From the NCBI GenBank assembly GCA_903895595.1, contig CAITUP010000041.1:29360-93359 (forward strand): DNA of 64,000 bases, given 5' to 3'. Made by a program: the position numbers and the translations under genes. This DNA comes from an uncultured Acetobacteraceae bacterium (GTDB lineage: Bacteria > Pseudomonadota > Alphaproteobacteria > Acetobacterales > Acetobacteraceae). Of this stretch, positions 30,078 through 38,423 are shown piece by piece (within the stretch, counting starts at the first letter, position 1; every line of letters begins with the position of its first letter). A model generated the notes under the pieces. The model was not told the DNA's origin. It searched no databases and was given only the letters and a program-made list of their open reading frames with translations.

Positions 30078-30734
30078 GTGCTGAGGGCTGAGGGGTTGGC
30101 GGCATTCCGCGGCGAACGGCTGGTTTTCCGGGATTTGACCTTCTTGGTGCCTGCCGGCGGCGCGTTGGTGCTGGCCGGGGCAAACGGGTCGGGGAAGTCG
30201 ACGCTGCTGCGGATTTTGGCAGGGCTGGGACGGTTGGAGGCGGGGCGTTTGTTGTGGGGCGATGGGGATTTGGCGGACCAAGCCGGGTTGGTGGCGTTCG
30301 TGGGGCATCAGGACGCGGTGAAGCCGGGGCTGACGGTGGCAGAGAATTTGGGGTTTTATGCTGGGCTTTCCTCCACCCCGTCATGGTCGGGCTTGACCCG
30401 ACCACCTCTTTCCCATGGGCCTGAGGTAGTCGGGTCAAACCCGACCATGAAGGGTATTGGGCGTGCGCTCGCCGCCCTGGCTCTTACCGACCTCGCCGAC
30501 CTTCCGGCCCGCATGCTCTCCGCCGGCCAAAAGCGGCGATTGGCTTTGTCTCGGCTGGCCCTGACGACCGCGCCGCTGTGGCTGCTGGACGAGCCCACCT
30601 TGGGCCTGGACGCCGCCGCCATAGACCGATTCGGCGTCCTTCTTCGCGATCACCGAGCGCGCGGCGGGATGGTCATCGCCGCCACGCATGTCCCGCTGCC
30701 GATGCCCGACACCGACGAGGTGCGCCTGTCATGA
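30078..30734 (+). CDS. ccmA: cytochrome c biogenesis ATP-binding protein CcmA, with an in-frame repeat insertion
   Basis: This 218-residue ABC ATPase drives the CcmABCD machinery that releases holo-CcmE. It has Walker [12 protein letters not shown] (residues 33-42), [18 protein letters not shown], signature [13 protein letters not shown] (residues 147-159), Walker [15 protein letters not shown] and the switch His in ATHVPLPM. About residues 99-126 ([10 protein letters not shown] to [10 protein letters not shown]) come from a family A palindromic repeat in frame, at the variable helical region before the signature. GTG 30078 follows AGGGG by 7 bp; an earlier ATG at 30003 is open but unlikely. 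The stop overlaps ccmB by 4 bp. Confidence 0.88.
   Translation: MLRAEGLAAFRGERLVFRDLTFLVPAGGALVLAGANGSGKSTLLRILAGLGRLEAGRLLWGDGDLADQAGLVAFVGHQDAVKPGLTVAENLGFYAGLSSTPSWSGLTRPPLSHGPEVVGSNPTMKGIGRALAALALTDLADLPARMLSAGQKRRLALSRLALTTAPLWLLDEPTLGLDAAAIDRFGVLLRDHRARGGMVIAATHVPLPMPDTDEVRLS
30380..30450. repeat. palindromic element, family A copy 3, in frame within ccmA
   Basis: GTCATGGTCGGGCTTGACCC, GACCA, a short spacer containing CCATGGGCCTGAGGTAG, then TCGGGTCAAACCCGACCATGA. The outline is the same as copies 4 and 5. It contributes about 24 codons without a stop. Confidence 0.8.
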
Positions 30735-31396
30735 AGCAGTGGCGCGCCATTCTTGTCCGTGAACTGCGCCTGTCGTTGCGGCACGGCGCCGACACGCTCG
30801 CGGCGCTGCTATTCTTCGTGCTGACGGCGTCGCTGTTCCCTTTGGCCATCGGCCCCGCGCCCGAGACCTTGGGCCGCATCGCCCCCGGCATCGTCTGGGT
30901 CTGCGCGCTGCTGGCGGCGTTGCTGCCGCTGGACCGACAGTTCGGCGCGGATCTGGAAGACGGATCGCTGGATCAGTTGCTGATAAGCGGTCTGCCGGCA
31001 TCGGCCATCGCCGCCGCCAAGGTGGTGGCGCATTGGGTGGTGACCGGTTTTCCCCTCGTGCTTACCGCCGCGCCGCTGGCGGTCATGCTGCGGATGCCGT
31101 TGGAGGCCATTCCGGCGCTGCTCGCCGGGCTGCTGCCGGGGACGTTGCTGCTTTCTCTATTGGGTACCGCTGGCGCCGCGATCGTGCTGGGCGCGCGCCG
31201 GGGCGGGGTGCTGCTGCCGCTGCTGGTGTTGCCGTTGACGATGCCAGTGCTGATTTTTGGCGTCGCGGCGGCAGATGCGGCGTCCGGGGGCTTAAGTGCG
31301 AGGCCGCATCTGCTGCTGCTGGCGGCGATGCTGGCGGCGGCGTTACCGTTGTGTCCGCTGGCGGCGGGGGCGGCGTTGCGGGGGGCGGTGGAGTGA
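30731..31396 (+). CDS. ccmB: heme exporter protein CcmB
   Basis: This 221-residue inner-membrane protein has six hydrophobic segments and the family start [21 protein letters not shown]. It also has [45 protein letters not shown] and [20 protein letters not shown]. It forms the permease with CcmA. ATG 30731 overlaps the ccmA stop (ATGA). No ccmC, ccmD or ccmE follows; those genes must be elsewhere. Confidence 0.92.
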   Translation: MKQWRAILVRELRLSLRHGADTLAALLFFVLTASLFPLAIGPAPETLGRIAPGIVWVCALLAALLPLDRQFGADLEDGSLDQLLISGLPASAIAAAKVVAHWVVTGFPLVLTAAPLAVMLRMPLEAIPALLAGLLPGTLLLSLLGTAGAAIVLGARRGGVLLPLLVLPLTMPVLIFGVAAADAASGGLSARPHLLLLAAMLAAALPLCPLAAGAALRGAVE

Positions 31397-31409
31397 AGGA
31401 CTCAGCGCA

Positions 31410-31751
31410 TCAGGCCGCCTGGACCATGAAATCCACATGGATCGCGTCGTAGGGAAACGCCGGTCGCCCATCCTCGGCACGGTCCAATACCCCGGCTTTC
31501 AGAAGCGCCTGGATATCGCCATGCACCGACTTCACGTCGCGCCCGACCCGCCGCGCGACCTCCCGGATCGCCAGCGGACCGGTGCCGGTCATGGTCCGCA
31601 AGAGCGCCCAACGCTTGGGGGTCAGTACTTTCCATAGCAGTTCGACCGAAGGAAAGCTGATAAAAGCCCCTTGCGCTTCGCCCTCGAAGGCGCGCAGCGT
31701 TCTGGCTTGGACCTCGGCCACCGAGGCTATCCCGATCGTCACACTGTTCAT
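31410..31751 (-). CDS. HTH transcriptional regulator, putative antitoxin of a TumE-like pair
   Basis: This 113-residue protein has a winged-helix part in its second half: KRWALLRTMTGTGPLAIREVARRVGRDVKSVHGDIQALLKAG, resembling the HVO_A0114-type DNA-binding family. The first half (VAEVQARTLRAFEGEAQG) is a short helical region. ATG 31751 overlaps the stop of the 94-residue gene before it by 4 bp (ATGA), a coupling common in toxin/antitoxin operons. It is convergent with ccmB. Confidence 0.7.
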   Translation of the reverse strand: MNSVTIGIASVAEVQARTLRAFEGEAQGAFISFPSVELLWKVLTPKRWALLRTMTGTGPLAIREVARRVGRDVKSVHGDIQALLKAGVLDRAEDGRPAFPYDAIHVDFMVQAA

Positions 31752-32032
31752 CCGCCACCCCAAGTTTCGATTTTGTCCCAGAAATCCGCCACTAGGCGCT
31801 TTGGATTTTCAAACGCGTATGCTGTTTCCCGCCCGCCGATATGCTGGTGGTCGCCTTTGCCGGCTTCGTTGTCGAAACGCAGAACGCAGACATCGTCAAC
31901 CACGAACGCGAGCCGGTATTTGTAAAGGTGCGAACTGCCTGGAACCGGGTTGGGGACCTGCCAGATGACAATCTCGGCGAACCGATCGTCGCCCAACAGA
32001 TACCGTTCTCGCATCAGCAACCGTGCGTTCAT
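31748..32032 (-). CDS. DUF6516/TumE-like putative toxin
   Basis: This 94-residue protein has the pattern VIWQVPNPVPGSSHLYKYRL, CVLRFDNEAGKGDHQHIGG and a C-terminal ADFWDKIE. I recognise this from the DUF6516 (TumE-type) family, which pairs with a small HTH antitoxin as here. The G-K-G-D-H segment is the conserved centre. ATG 32032 or the in-frame ATG at residue 7 may be used. The region before it has lower G+C than the surroundings, which suggests acquisition. Confidence 0.7.
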   Translation of the reverse strand: MNARLLMRERYLLGDDRFAEIVIWQVPNPVPGSSHLYKYRLAFVVDDVCVLRFDNEAGKGDHQHIGGRETAYAFENPKRLVADFWDKIETWGGG

Positions 32033-32312
32033 GATGGTGTTTATGCCAACAGGCCGTGGTGTGTCAACGCGCGATGGAAATTTGGTCGATGCTAAGGGAA
32101 TTATCGTAACAGATTTGCAGGTCTATTGGGAATTCCATATCGACAGAAAGGACCCAAAGGAAGTGAAGCGCTTAACCTTCAGTCTGGATCGCCGTACCAG
32201 TAGGATAGTCCGAAGAATACATGGTTACACGCCTACCATCCAAAACGACTTTGGCACGTGTACAAAGATTCCCCTTGGCAACCGAGTCATTCCCTAACCG
32301 CGTCAAATCCCG
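32033..32312. other. low-GC spacer with no recognised gene
   Basis: About 280 bp with clearly lower G+C than neighbours. A plus-strand frame ends at 32297 and reads TDLQVYWEFHIDRKDPKEVK and then TFSLDRRTSRIVRRIHGYTP, but it overlaps the toxin gene antisense and I cannot recognise a family. It may be a remnant or the promoter region of the toxin/antitoxin pair. Confidence 0.35.
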
Positions 32313-32564
32313 CTATAGTGCATCCTCCGGCAAAGGCGCCGAGGTCCCAGGTCGCCGCAAAAACCGAATCGCGGCGTCGAGATCGCCCTGACCCAGGCGT
32401 TCCGCGAACCATGATTCCGAGGACTTCAATGCCGTCAGCTTCTCCGCCGCGGCGCGTGCGAGGAACTGGCTCATGCCTGTCCCGTTCTCCGCGGCGAACG
32501 TCTCGATTGCCGTCATCGGCGATGAAGGCAGCCGCACCGAAACCGTCCGAACCGGGGATGTCAT
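32313..32564 (-). CDS. ribbon-helix-helix (CopG-like) small protein
   Basis: This 83-residue protein has an N-terminal RHH pattern: the strand VRTVSVRLPSS, then helix MTAIETFAAENGTGMSQFLARAAAEKLTAL, followed by a short helical tail. It could be an antitoxin or regulator; no toxin gene adjoins it. ATG 32564 was chosen because the strand starts there; the frame is open to 32603. It is divergent from the acyl-CoA dehydrogenase gene. Confidence 0.6.
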   Translation of the reverse strand: MTSPVRTVSVRLPSSPMTAIETFAAENGTGMSQFLARAAAEKLTALKSSESWFAERLGQGDLDAAIRFLRRPGTSAPLPEDAL

Positions 32565-32685
32565 TCGCGTATCTCCGGCTGCGCGTCCCCGTATCGCCGG
32601 CACGATCGCTTGTGTTCATCATAGGCGGACCCCGCAAATGTTGATAATTGTGCGGTCCCCGTATGCTTGAACCCCCAGGACCCGC

Positions 32686-34398
32686 ATGACCCGCAAAGGC
32701 TCCGACTGGATCGCCCCCGACTGCGCCGGCATGGACTTCTATGCCATCGACCGATCCTTGCAGGACCTCCTGCGCATCTATCTTCCCGACGACGTGCGCA
32801 CCCATTTCGAGCCGCATTTCCAGCGTCTCGGACAACTCGCCGGCGGCCGGTTGGACGAACTCGCCCGCATCGCCGACCGCCACACCCCCGTCCTGCATGC
32901 CCGAGACCGCACCGGCCGCGACGAGGACTGGATCGAATACCACCCCGCCTACCGCGAAATGGAACAAATCGCGTTCGGCGACTTCCAGTTCCATGCCATG
33001 AGCCACCGGGGTGGCGTCATGGGCACCAACAAGCCGCTGCCCCCCGTTGCGAAATACGCCTTCCAATACCTGTTCGTGCAGGGCGAGTTCGGCCTGATGT
33101 GCCCGATCTCCGTCACCGACACCTCCATCCATCTCGTCCGCAAATTCGGATCGAACGCGTTGCAGGATTATCTGCTGCCGAAAATGCTTTCCGCCGACAT
33201 GAGCAATTTCTGGAAGGGCACGCAGTTCATGACGGAAAAAGCCGGCGGCTCCGACGTCGGTGCGATCGAGACCGTCGCTCGGGAAAAAGACGGAGTCTGG
33301 CGGCTGTATGGCGACAAATGGTTCTGTTCCCACGCCGATGCGGATGTCGCGTTGATGCTGGCGCGACCCGAGGGCGCACCGAAAGGCACCAAAGGCCTGG
33401 CCCTGTTCGCCCTCCCGCGCCGCACCCGCGATGGCAAGCGCAACAACTACCGGATCGTACGGCTGAAAGACAAAATGGGCACCCGCTCCATGGCCAGCGG
33501 CGAAATCAATCTGGAGGGCGCGGAAGCCTACCTCGTCGGCGATGTCGGCAACGGGCTGAAACAAATGATGGAGCAGGTGAACCTGTCGCGCCTGTCGCAC
33601 GGCGTGCGCGCGGCATCGATGATGCGCCGCTGCGTCAACGAATCCCTGGCCGTCGCCCGTGGCCGTTCCGCTTTCGGTCGGAACGTCATCGAATTTCCGC
33701 TGATGCGTCGGCAATTGATGAAAATGATCGTGCCCACCGAACAGGCTTTATCCATGTCCATGTGCACCGCCGATGCGCTCGGGCGCGGTGCCAGCCAGGA
33801 ACTGCGGATTCTGACCGGCCTGCTGAAACTCCGCGCCTGCCGCGACAACGTACCGGTCGCCATCGGCGCCATGGAGGCACGCGGCGGCAACGGCGCCATC
33901 GAGGATTGGGTCAACCCGCGTCTGGTCCGCGACGCCCCGATCGGATTGTTGTGGGAGGGCACCAGCAACATCAACGCCCTGGATGTGATCGGCCGAGCGG
34001 TCGGGAAATCCGGTGCGCATCTGGCGTTGCAGGCGATGTTGCGCTCCCGGCTCGCCGACGCGACCGCGCTGCCGGCGCCGTTCCGCAATGCGTTGGGTTC
34101 CGCGCTGGATCGCGCGGTCGCGCTGGCCGAGCGGGTGGTGGACCGTGAATCCCTGGCCCGTCAGGCCGCGACCGCGCTATACGACGTATCCAGCGCCGTT
34201 CTGATGGCCTGGGAATCCACCCGCGCCGGCGCCGATGCCCGCCGTGCGCTGATCGCCAGGTTTGTGTTGGCTCATAAGCTGTCGCCGCAAGACCCGCTGG
34301 CGCCGGACGAAGCAGATTGGGAAGTCGCCGCCGCCGACTGGGTCTTGGGCGAGAAAGCCGCGACCATGGACGACATCGGAGGGCTGCTGGTGGCTTGA
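32686..34398 (+). CDS. acyl-CoA dehydrogenase family protein
   Basis: This 570-residue flavoenzyme is longer than the usual 380, like the AidB or 3-methylmercaptopropionyl-CoA dehydrogenase-type branches. Seen are FGLMCPISVTDTSIHLVRKF, GTQFMTEKAGGSDVGAIETVA (the FAD/substrate loop), VKDKMGTRSMASGEINLEGA-like block in residues 255-280, and LSHGVRAASMMRRC. The C-terminal part has EARGGNGAIEDW and LLWEGTSNINALDVIGRA, the family end motif. The start has no close rival. Substrate unknown; an MFS gene and a desaturase follow. Confidence 0.88.
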   Translation: MTRKGSDWIAPDCAGMDFYAIDRSLQDLLRIYLPDDVRTHFEPHFQRLGQLAGGRLDELARIADRHTPVLHARDRTGRDEDWIEYHPAYREMEQIAFGDFQFHAMSHRGGVMGTNKPLPPVAKYAFQYLFVQGEFGLMCPISVTDTSIHLVRKFGSNALQDYLLPKMLSADMSNFWKGTQFMTEKAGGSDVGAIETVAREKDGVWRLYGDKWFCSHADADVALMLARPEGAPKGTKGLALFALPRRTRDGKRNNYRIVRLKDKMGTRSMASGEINLEGAEAYLVGDVGNGLKQMMEQVNLSRLSHGVRAASMMRRCVNESLAVARGRSAFGRNVIEFPLMRRQLMKMIVPTEQALSMSMCTADALGRGASQELRILTGLLKLRACRDNVPVAIGAMEARGGNGAIEDWVNPRLVRDAPIGLLWEGTSNINALDVIGRAVGKSGAHLALQAMLRSRLADATALPAPFRNALGSALDRAVALAERVVDRESLARQAATALYDVSSAVLMAWESTRAGADARRALIARFVLAHKLSPQDPLAPDEADWEVAAADWVLGEKAATMDDIGGLLVA

Positions 34399-34494
34399 AA
34401 GCCTCACGCTTGAATTCGCCGGTCAGCTGTGCGCTAACTGCATAGCCAGGAGCCGACTCGCATGGGATCGGCCATAATCGGGGAGTTCAAGTAT

Positions 34495-35802
34495 ATGTCT
34501 GGAGTTGCGGCAAACAAGCCTTGGTGGAAGGAGCCGACCAAGGATCAATGGTTCGCCTATTGCGCGGCGTGGCTGGGTTGGACGCTCGATGCGTTCGACT
34601 TCACCGTCTTCCTGCTGATCATGGCGGACATCGCGAAGGAATTCGGCGTTCCGATCATCGAGGTGACCGCGGTCTTCTCGGTCACGTTGATCATGCGCCT
34701 GTTCGGCGCGACCGCGTCCGGCTGGCTGGCTGATCGGATGGGGCGCCGAGCGCCGCTGATGATCTCCATTCTGTGGTATTCGATCTGCAATTTTCTGGCG
34801 GGATTGTCGCCCAGTTTTGCATTCCTGTTCGTGATCCGGGCACTTCTGGGCATCGGCATGGGGGCGGAATGGCCGGCGGGTGTGGCACTGGCGATGGAAT
34901 CCTGGCCGGCACGGTCGCGCGGGCTGATGTCCGGGGTTTTGCAGGGTTCCTGGGGGCTGGGCTTCGCCTTGTCCGCGGCGGCCTATGGCTTGCTCTATGC
35001 GCCGCTGAACGCATGGCATCCGGGCTACGGCTGGCGCGGGATGTTGATCCTGGGCGTGCTGCCAGCCTTGGTCTGCGTTTGGATTCGGTTCTATGTGAAA
35101 GAGCCGGAAATCTGGACCGAAAACAAGAAGCTCCAGGATTCGAATCAAACGCAGGTCACGCTGCCGCTGTTCGCGATCTTCAAGCCCAAATATCTGGTCA
35201 ACACCCTCACGGGCTGCCTGTGGATGGCCGCGAATTTCTGCGTCTATTACGCGGTCTGGGCCATGCTGGGCACCTACTTGAAGAATGAGTTGCACTGGAC
35301 TCCGGCCGAGGTGTCGGTCCCGGTGTTCTGGGGCAATATCATCACCTTCATCGCGTGCGCCGGTGTGGGCGCGGTATCGGAACGGATCGGCCGACGTTGG
35401 GCACTGATGTTGCCGATGTGCGTGGCTTTAGTACTGGCCCCGCTTTACATCATGCAGACCGATCACACCCTGTTCCTGGTGTTCTTCATGCTGTTCATGC
35501 TCTTCTTCGCGGGCAAGGACGCATTGAATCCCGCATGGTTGTCGGAACGCTTCCCGACCGAGGTGCGTGCCACCGCGGCCGGGTTCGTCTATCACCAGGG
35601 CGCGGTTTGGGGCGCGGCCGTCGCGCCGATCCTGACCTACTACGCGGTGAACCAGGGCATGGGTTTCGCCAAGCCGATGCTTTACGCCACGGTCGGTTCG
35701 CTGTTGGTGTATATCGTCGCCGTGTTCCTGGGGCCGGAAACCAAGGGCATGGTCATGACCGCCGATCTGGAAGTGATCAAATCCGAAGTGGCGCCGAGTT
35801 AA
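34495..35802 (+). CDS. MFS transporter, aromatic/sialic acid-type
   Basis: This 435-residue, twelve-helix transporter contains WLGWTLDAFDFTVFLLIMADI (helix 1 with the D-x-x-D/F-D motif of the AAHS/sialate branch), LADRMGRRAPLMISI, RALLGIGMGAEWPAG and SRGLMSGVLQGSWGLG. The second half ends with ERFPTEVRATAAGFVYHQGA and FLGPETKGM, typical of the sugar/acid porter group. ATG 34495 (MSGVAANKPWWKEP) was taken; ATG 34462 is open. The ligand is an organic acid by family only. Confidence 0.85.
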   Translation: MSGVAANKPWWKEPTKDQWFAYCAAWLGWTLDAFDFTVFLLIMADIAKEFGVPIIEVTAVFSVTLIMRLFGATASGWLADRMGRRAPLMISILWYSICNFLAGLSPSFAFLFVIRALLGIGMGAEWPAGVALAMESWPARSRGLMSGVLQGSWGLGFALSAAAYGLLYAPLNAWHPGYGWRGMLILGVLPALVCVWIRFYVKEPEIWTENKKLQDSNQTQVTLPLFAIFKPKYLVNTLTGCLWMAANFCVYYAVWAMLGTYLKNELHWTPAEVSVPVFWGNIITFIACAGVGAVSERIGRRWALMLPMCVALVLAPLYIMQTDHTLFLVFFMLFMLFFAGKDALNPAWLSERFPTEVRATAAGFVYHQGAVWGAAVAPILTYYAVNQGMGFAKPMLYATVGSLLVYIVAVFLGPETKGMVMTADLEVIKSEVAPS

Positions 35803-35813
35803 TCTGCTGCGAA

Positions 35814-35839
35814 ACGGCCGGGGCAGTTGCCCCGGCCGT
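35814..35839. terminator. bidirectional terminator hairpin
   Basis: A perfect 12-bp stem (ACGGCCGGGGCA against TGCCCCGGCCGT) with a GT loop separates the MFS gene and the convergent desaturase. Confidence 0.75.
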
Positions 35840-36741
35840 CATCGTCCGGTCAGCATGCGAACCAAATCGGCGTTCCAGCGGACATACCCTTTCTGCACGC
35901 AGCCGAGTTTGCCGCCGATCGATTTGTGCGCATCCGGCAAGCGATGAAACGGGATCGTCGGATACAGATGATGTTCGGCATGGAAGGGCATATTCCACAT
36001 CAGCAGTTTTATCAGCGGGTTGGTCAGGGTGGTGCGGGTATTGGTCAGCCCGTTGCGGTCCTCGGTGCAGCCCGTATGTTCGGCAAGCAGATAGGCCCGC
36101 AGCGGCGGTTGGCCGATCAGTTGAGGAATAATCCAATAGAGGAACGGCGTTTTCCAGCCGAACAACACCGCTGACAGGATGGCGGTGCCGGCCATGAAGC
36201 CGCTCATGACCCGCACACTGCGGACGATGTTGGGCGCGGCGAATTTCGGGATGTAGGGATAGCCGCTCAGGTCGTTGCGCCATGCGTCGAACACGACTTG
36301 CAGGCGCAGGCGCCAAAACGAAATACCGGAAACGCGCAGCAAATACGTTTTGAACGTGGTCGCTCCCTGAACCATCAGTTCGGGGTCTTCGCCGGGAATT
36401 TGCGTGTTGCGGTGATGCGACCAATGGAACGCGGTGTAGAAGTGCAGGTTCAGCAAAGAAGGGCAGGCGGCGAGCCAGCCCACGATCGCGTTGGCGCGTT
36501 TCGACGCGAAGGCGGTCTGATGCATGCACTCATGCGCCGGGGCGAACAGCGCGACCTGCACAAGGCCGAGAAGGAACATGGCGGGCAGGGTGGTCCAGCC
36601 GGTGGAGACGTGGACCAGGTAGCCGGTCGTCAGCAGCAGCGCGACGTGGATCGCCAGTCGAGTGGCACCTGCCACGTCGGAACGGGTTTGCAGGGCGCGG
36701 AGTTCGGCGAAGGTCAGGACGCGGTCGGAAATATCGCTCAT
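35839..36741 (-). CDS. fatty acid desaturase (membrane di-iron)
   Basis: This 300-residue membrane enzyme has three histidine boxes: HECMHQ at residues 70-75, HWSHHRNTQ at 106-114 and HAEHHLYP near 255. An extra histidine is in AEHTGCTED. The four hydrophobic spans match this superfamily. It may desaturate acyl chains or hydroxylate/desaturate another lipid such as a carotenoid; the sequence does not decide. A GT39 glycosyltransferase gene precedes it on the same strand with a 17-bp gap, so a two-gene unit for envelope lipids is possible. Confidence 0.85.
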   Translation of the reverse strand: MSDISDRVLTFAELRALQTRSDVAGATRLAIHVALLLTTGYLVHVSTGWTTLPAMFLLGLVQVALFAPAHECMHQTAFASKRANAIVGWLAACPSLLNLHFYTAFHWSHHRNTQIPGEDPELMVQGATTFKTYLLRVSGISFWRLRLQVVFDAWRNDLSGYPYIPKFAAPNIVRSVRVMSGFMAGTAILSAVLFGWKTPFLYWIIPQLIGQPPLRAYLLAEHTGCTEDRNGLTNTRTTLTNPLIKLLMWNMPFHAEHHLYPTIPFHRLPDAHKSIGGKLGCVQKGYVRWNADLVRMLTGR

Positions 36742-36758
36742 AGGCTGAGCTTAACGCG

Positions 36759-38174
36759 TCATTTTGGCGGCGGCCAAGCGATTAAATGGCGGCCGAGGGA
36801 CACGGAAACCGCTTGCAGCACGCGGCCGCGATGGCGGACCGATGTCGCCGCCAAGGGTTCGATCCGTTCGAACGGGCCGGTGACCGGCGCCAAGCCGATC
36901 AGCAACATGTCGTCCCCGGCATGGGCTTCGGTGGCGACCCCGAACTGGCGTGAATCGGCGTTCAGGCACACCACTGTCGCATCCGGCCCGAGTGCGTAGG
37001 CGATTTTGCCGCCGTCGCGCCAGTTGGGGACGCCGACGATGGTGCCTGGGGGCAGGAGGCCTCGGGCCGTGAGGTCGGAGCGGACCGACGTCCAGTCGAT
37101 GCCCTCGATGGTGGGGTCCTTGCGCATGGAAGCGGTCAGGCTTCCCGCGAAATCTGTGCTGGTTTGGAGGCCGATAAGGGCCGCGGCGCCGACGATCAGA
37201 GCAGCGGTGGCACCGATCGCCCGCCGCACCGCCGGAACATGCAACCGCTCCGCGACCGCTCGGCCCAGCAGGGGGAAGAGCATGAGATATCCGGGCGCGG
37301 CCCAGTGAAACAGGATGCGCTGGCTGGACCACGCGGCAATCAGCGCGAAAGCGACGATGGGTGGGGCGGCGAGCCAGACAAGCAGGCGTTCGCGCGGCCT
37401 CGGTCTGAACGCGACTGCCAGCATCGGGGCCCAAATCCAGGGTAGGACGAACAGGGACTCGCCAAGCAGGACGATAAATGGGGCTAAGGGGCGGAAGTGG
37501 AAGCCGGTGGCGCGTTGGCCCTGGAACGCGAAGGATGCCCAGTGGTGGGTCGCATTCCAGACGATGACCGGGGAGAAGCTCAGCAGGGCAACCAGCGCGG
37601 CGAGGTAGGGTTCCGGGCGGCGGAGCCAACGCCGGTCGCACGCCAGGAACAGGAAGGCGCCGGCGATGGTCAGGACGGCGGAGTATTTGGCGGATAGCGC
37701 CAAGCCCGCGCAGAGGCCGGTCAGGACCCACCATCCCGTTCCTCGTGTTGGGGTGGTTGTCGCCTTCACAAGACACAACGCCGCGCCCGTCAGCGCGCAC
37801 AGAAGCGGGCCGTCCGGCAACACCCAGGTTCCGCCGGTCACGCCGAAAACCGGTGACAGGTTCAGCAGCACCGCCGCCCAGAAACCGCTGCGCTCGTCCG
37901 CGACTTCGGCGCCGAGCCGCGCCATCAGCCATGTTGTCAGCGCGAACAGAAGGATGAACGGCAGGCGGACGGCAATCGGCGCCTCGGTGCCGAACAGATG
38001 CGCGGCGCCCCAGGACAGCCACCACGACGCCGGGGGGTGATCGAAATACCCCAGGCTGAGCACCCGCCCCGCCGCGACCATGTAGCTCTCGTCCACCCCC
38101 AATCCGGTGGACGCGGCAAAGCACAACCGCGCCAGCGTCGTGCCGGCGATCAGCCACAAGAGCCGGTTTTGCAT
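36759..38174 (-). CDS. GT39-family (ArnT/PMT_2-like) glycosyltransferase
   Basis: This 471-residue membrane protein has about ten helices. The GT-C acidic motif is GVDESYMVAAGR at residues 26-37, followed by LGYFDHPPASWWLSWGAAHLFG, WVLPDGPLLCALTGAALCL and GLCAGLALSAKYSAVLTIAG, the PMT_2 core. It would transfer a sugar from a polyprenyl phosphate to an acceptor in the periplasm. ATG 38174 (MQNRLLWLIAG) was chosen; the frame upstream is antisense to the zinc-ribbon gene. Confidence 0.88.
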   Translation of the reverse strand: MQNRLLWLIAGTTLARLCFAASTGLGVDESYMVAAGRVLSLGYFDHPPASWWLSWGAAHLFGTEAPIAVRLPFILLFALTTWLMARLGAEVADERSGFWAAVLLNLSPVFGVTGGTWVLPDGPLLCALTGAALCLVKATTTPTRGTGWWVLTGLCAGLALSAKYSAVLTIAGAFLFLACDRRWLRRPEPYLAALVALLSFSPVIVWNATHHWASFAFQGQRATGFHFRPLAPFIVLLGESLFVLPWIWAPMLAVAFRPRPRERLLVWLAAPPIVAFALIAAWSSQRILFHWAAPGYLMLFPLLGRAVAERLHVPAVRRAIGATAALIVGAAALIGLQTSTDFAGSLTASMRKDPTIEGIDWTSVRSDLTARGLLPPGTIVGVPNWRDGGKIAYALGPDATVVCLNADSRQFGVATEAHAGDDMLLIGLAPVTGPFERIEPLAATSVRHRGRVLQAVSVSLGRHLIAWPPPK

Positions 38175-38222
38175 GAACCCGCCGCGATCCGGCATCATGC
38201 GGCCTGCAAACACGAGGCTGAC

Positions 38223-38423
38223 ATGTGGTGCGGATGCTTTTGCTGCCTGGAGACGTTCGAGGCGGTCGAGGTCGTGGATTGGATCGACGACGGCGACACC
38301 CCGCTCTGCCCGCATTGCGGCATCGCGGCGGTGTTGCCGGGCGTGACCGATCTGGCGGAGCTGTGGAAGCTGCGAAGCCAGCGCTTCGGACGCTTCAACC
38401 CTCCGCCAGGGGGCGACATTTAG
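38223..38423 (+). CDS. small zinc-ribbon-like cytoplasmic protein
   Basis: This 66-residue protein begins MWCGCFCCLETFEAVEVVDW and has CPHCGIAAVLPGVTD in the middle. The C-x-x-C pairs suggest one zinc site, as in small family members that read C-F-x-C...E-I-x-x-W-x-D...A-L-C-P-x-C-G-I-D-S-V. It ends 4 bp inside the end of the convergent FAH-family gene. Starts at ATG 38223, just after the divergent glycosyltransferase. Role unknown. Confidence 0.65.
   Translation: MWCGCFCCLETFEAVEVVDWIDDGDTPLCPHCGIAAVLPGVTDLAELWKLRSQRFGRFNPPPGGDI

Noticed and set aside
29983..30438. N-terminal extension of the acnA frame
   Set aside because: The extension reads through the antisense of ccmA and the repeat; AcnA homologues start at 29982.
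31950..32297. A 115-codon plus-strand frame over the toxin gene
   Set aside because: Half of it is antisense to the recognised toxin gene and the rest has no family; kept only as a possible remnant.
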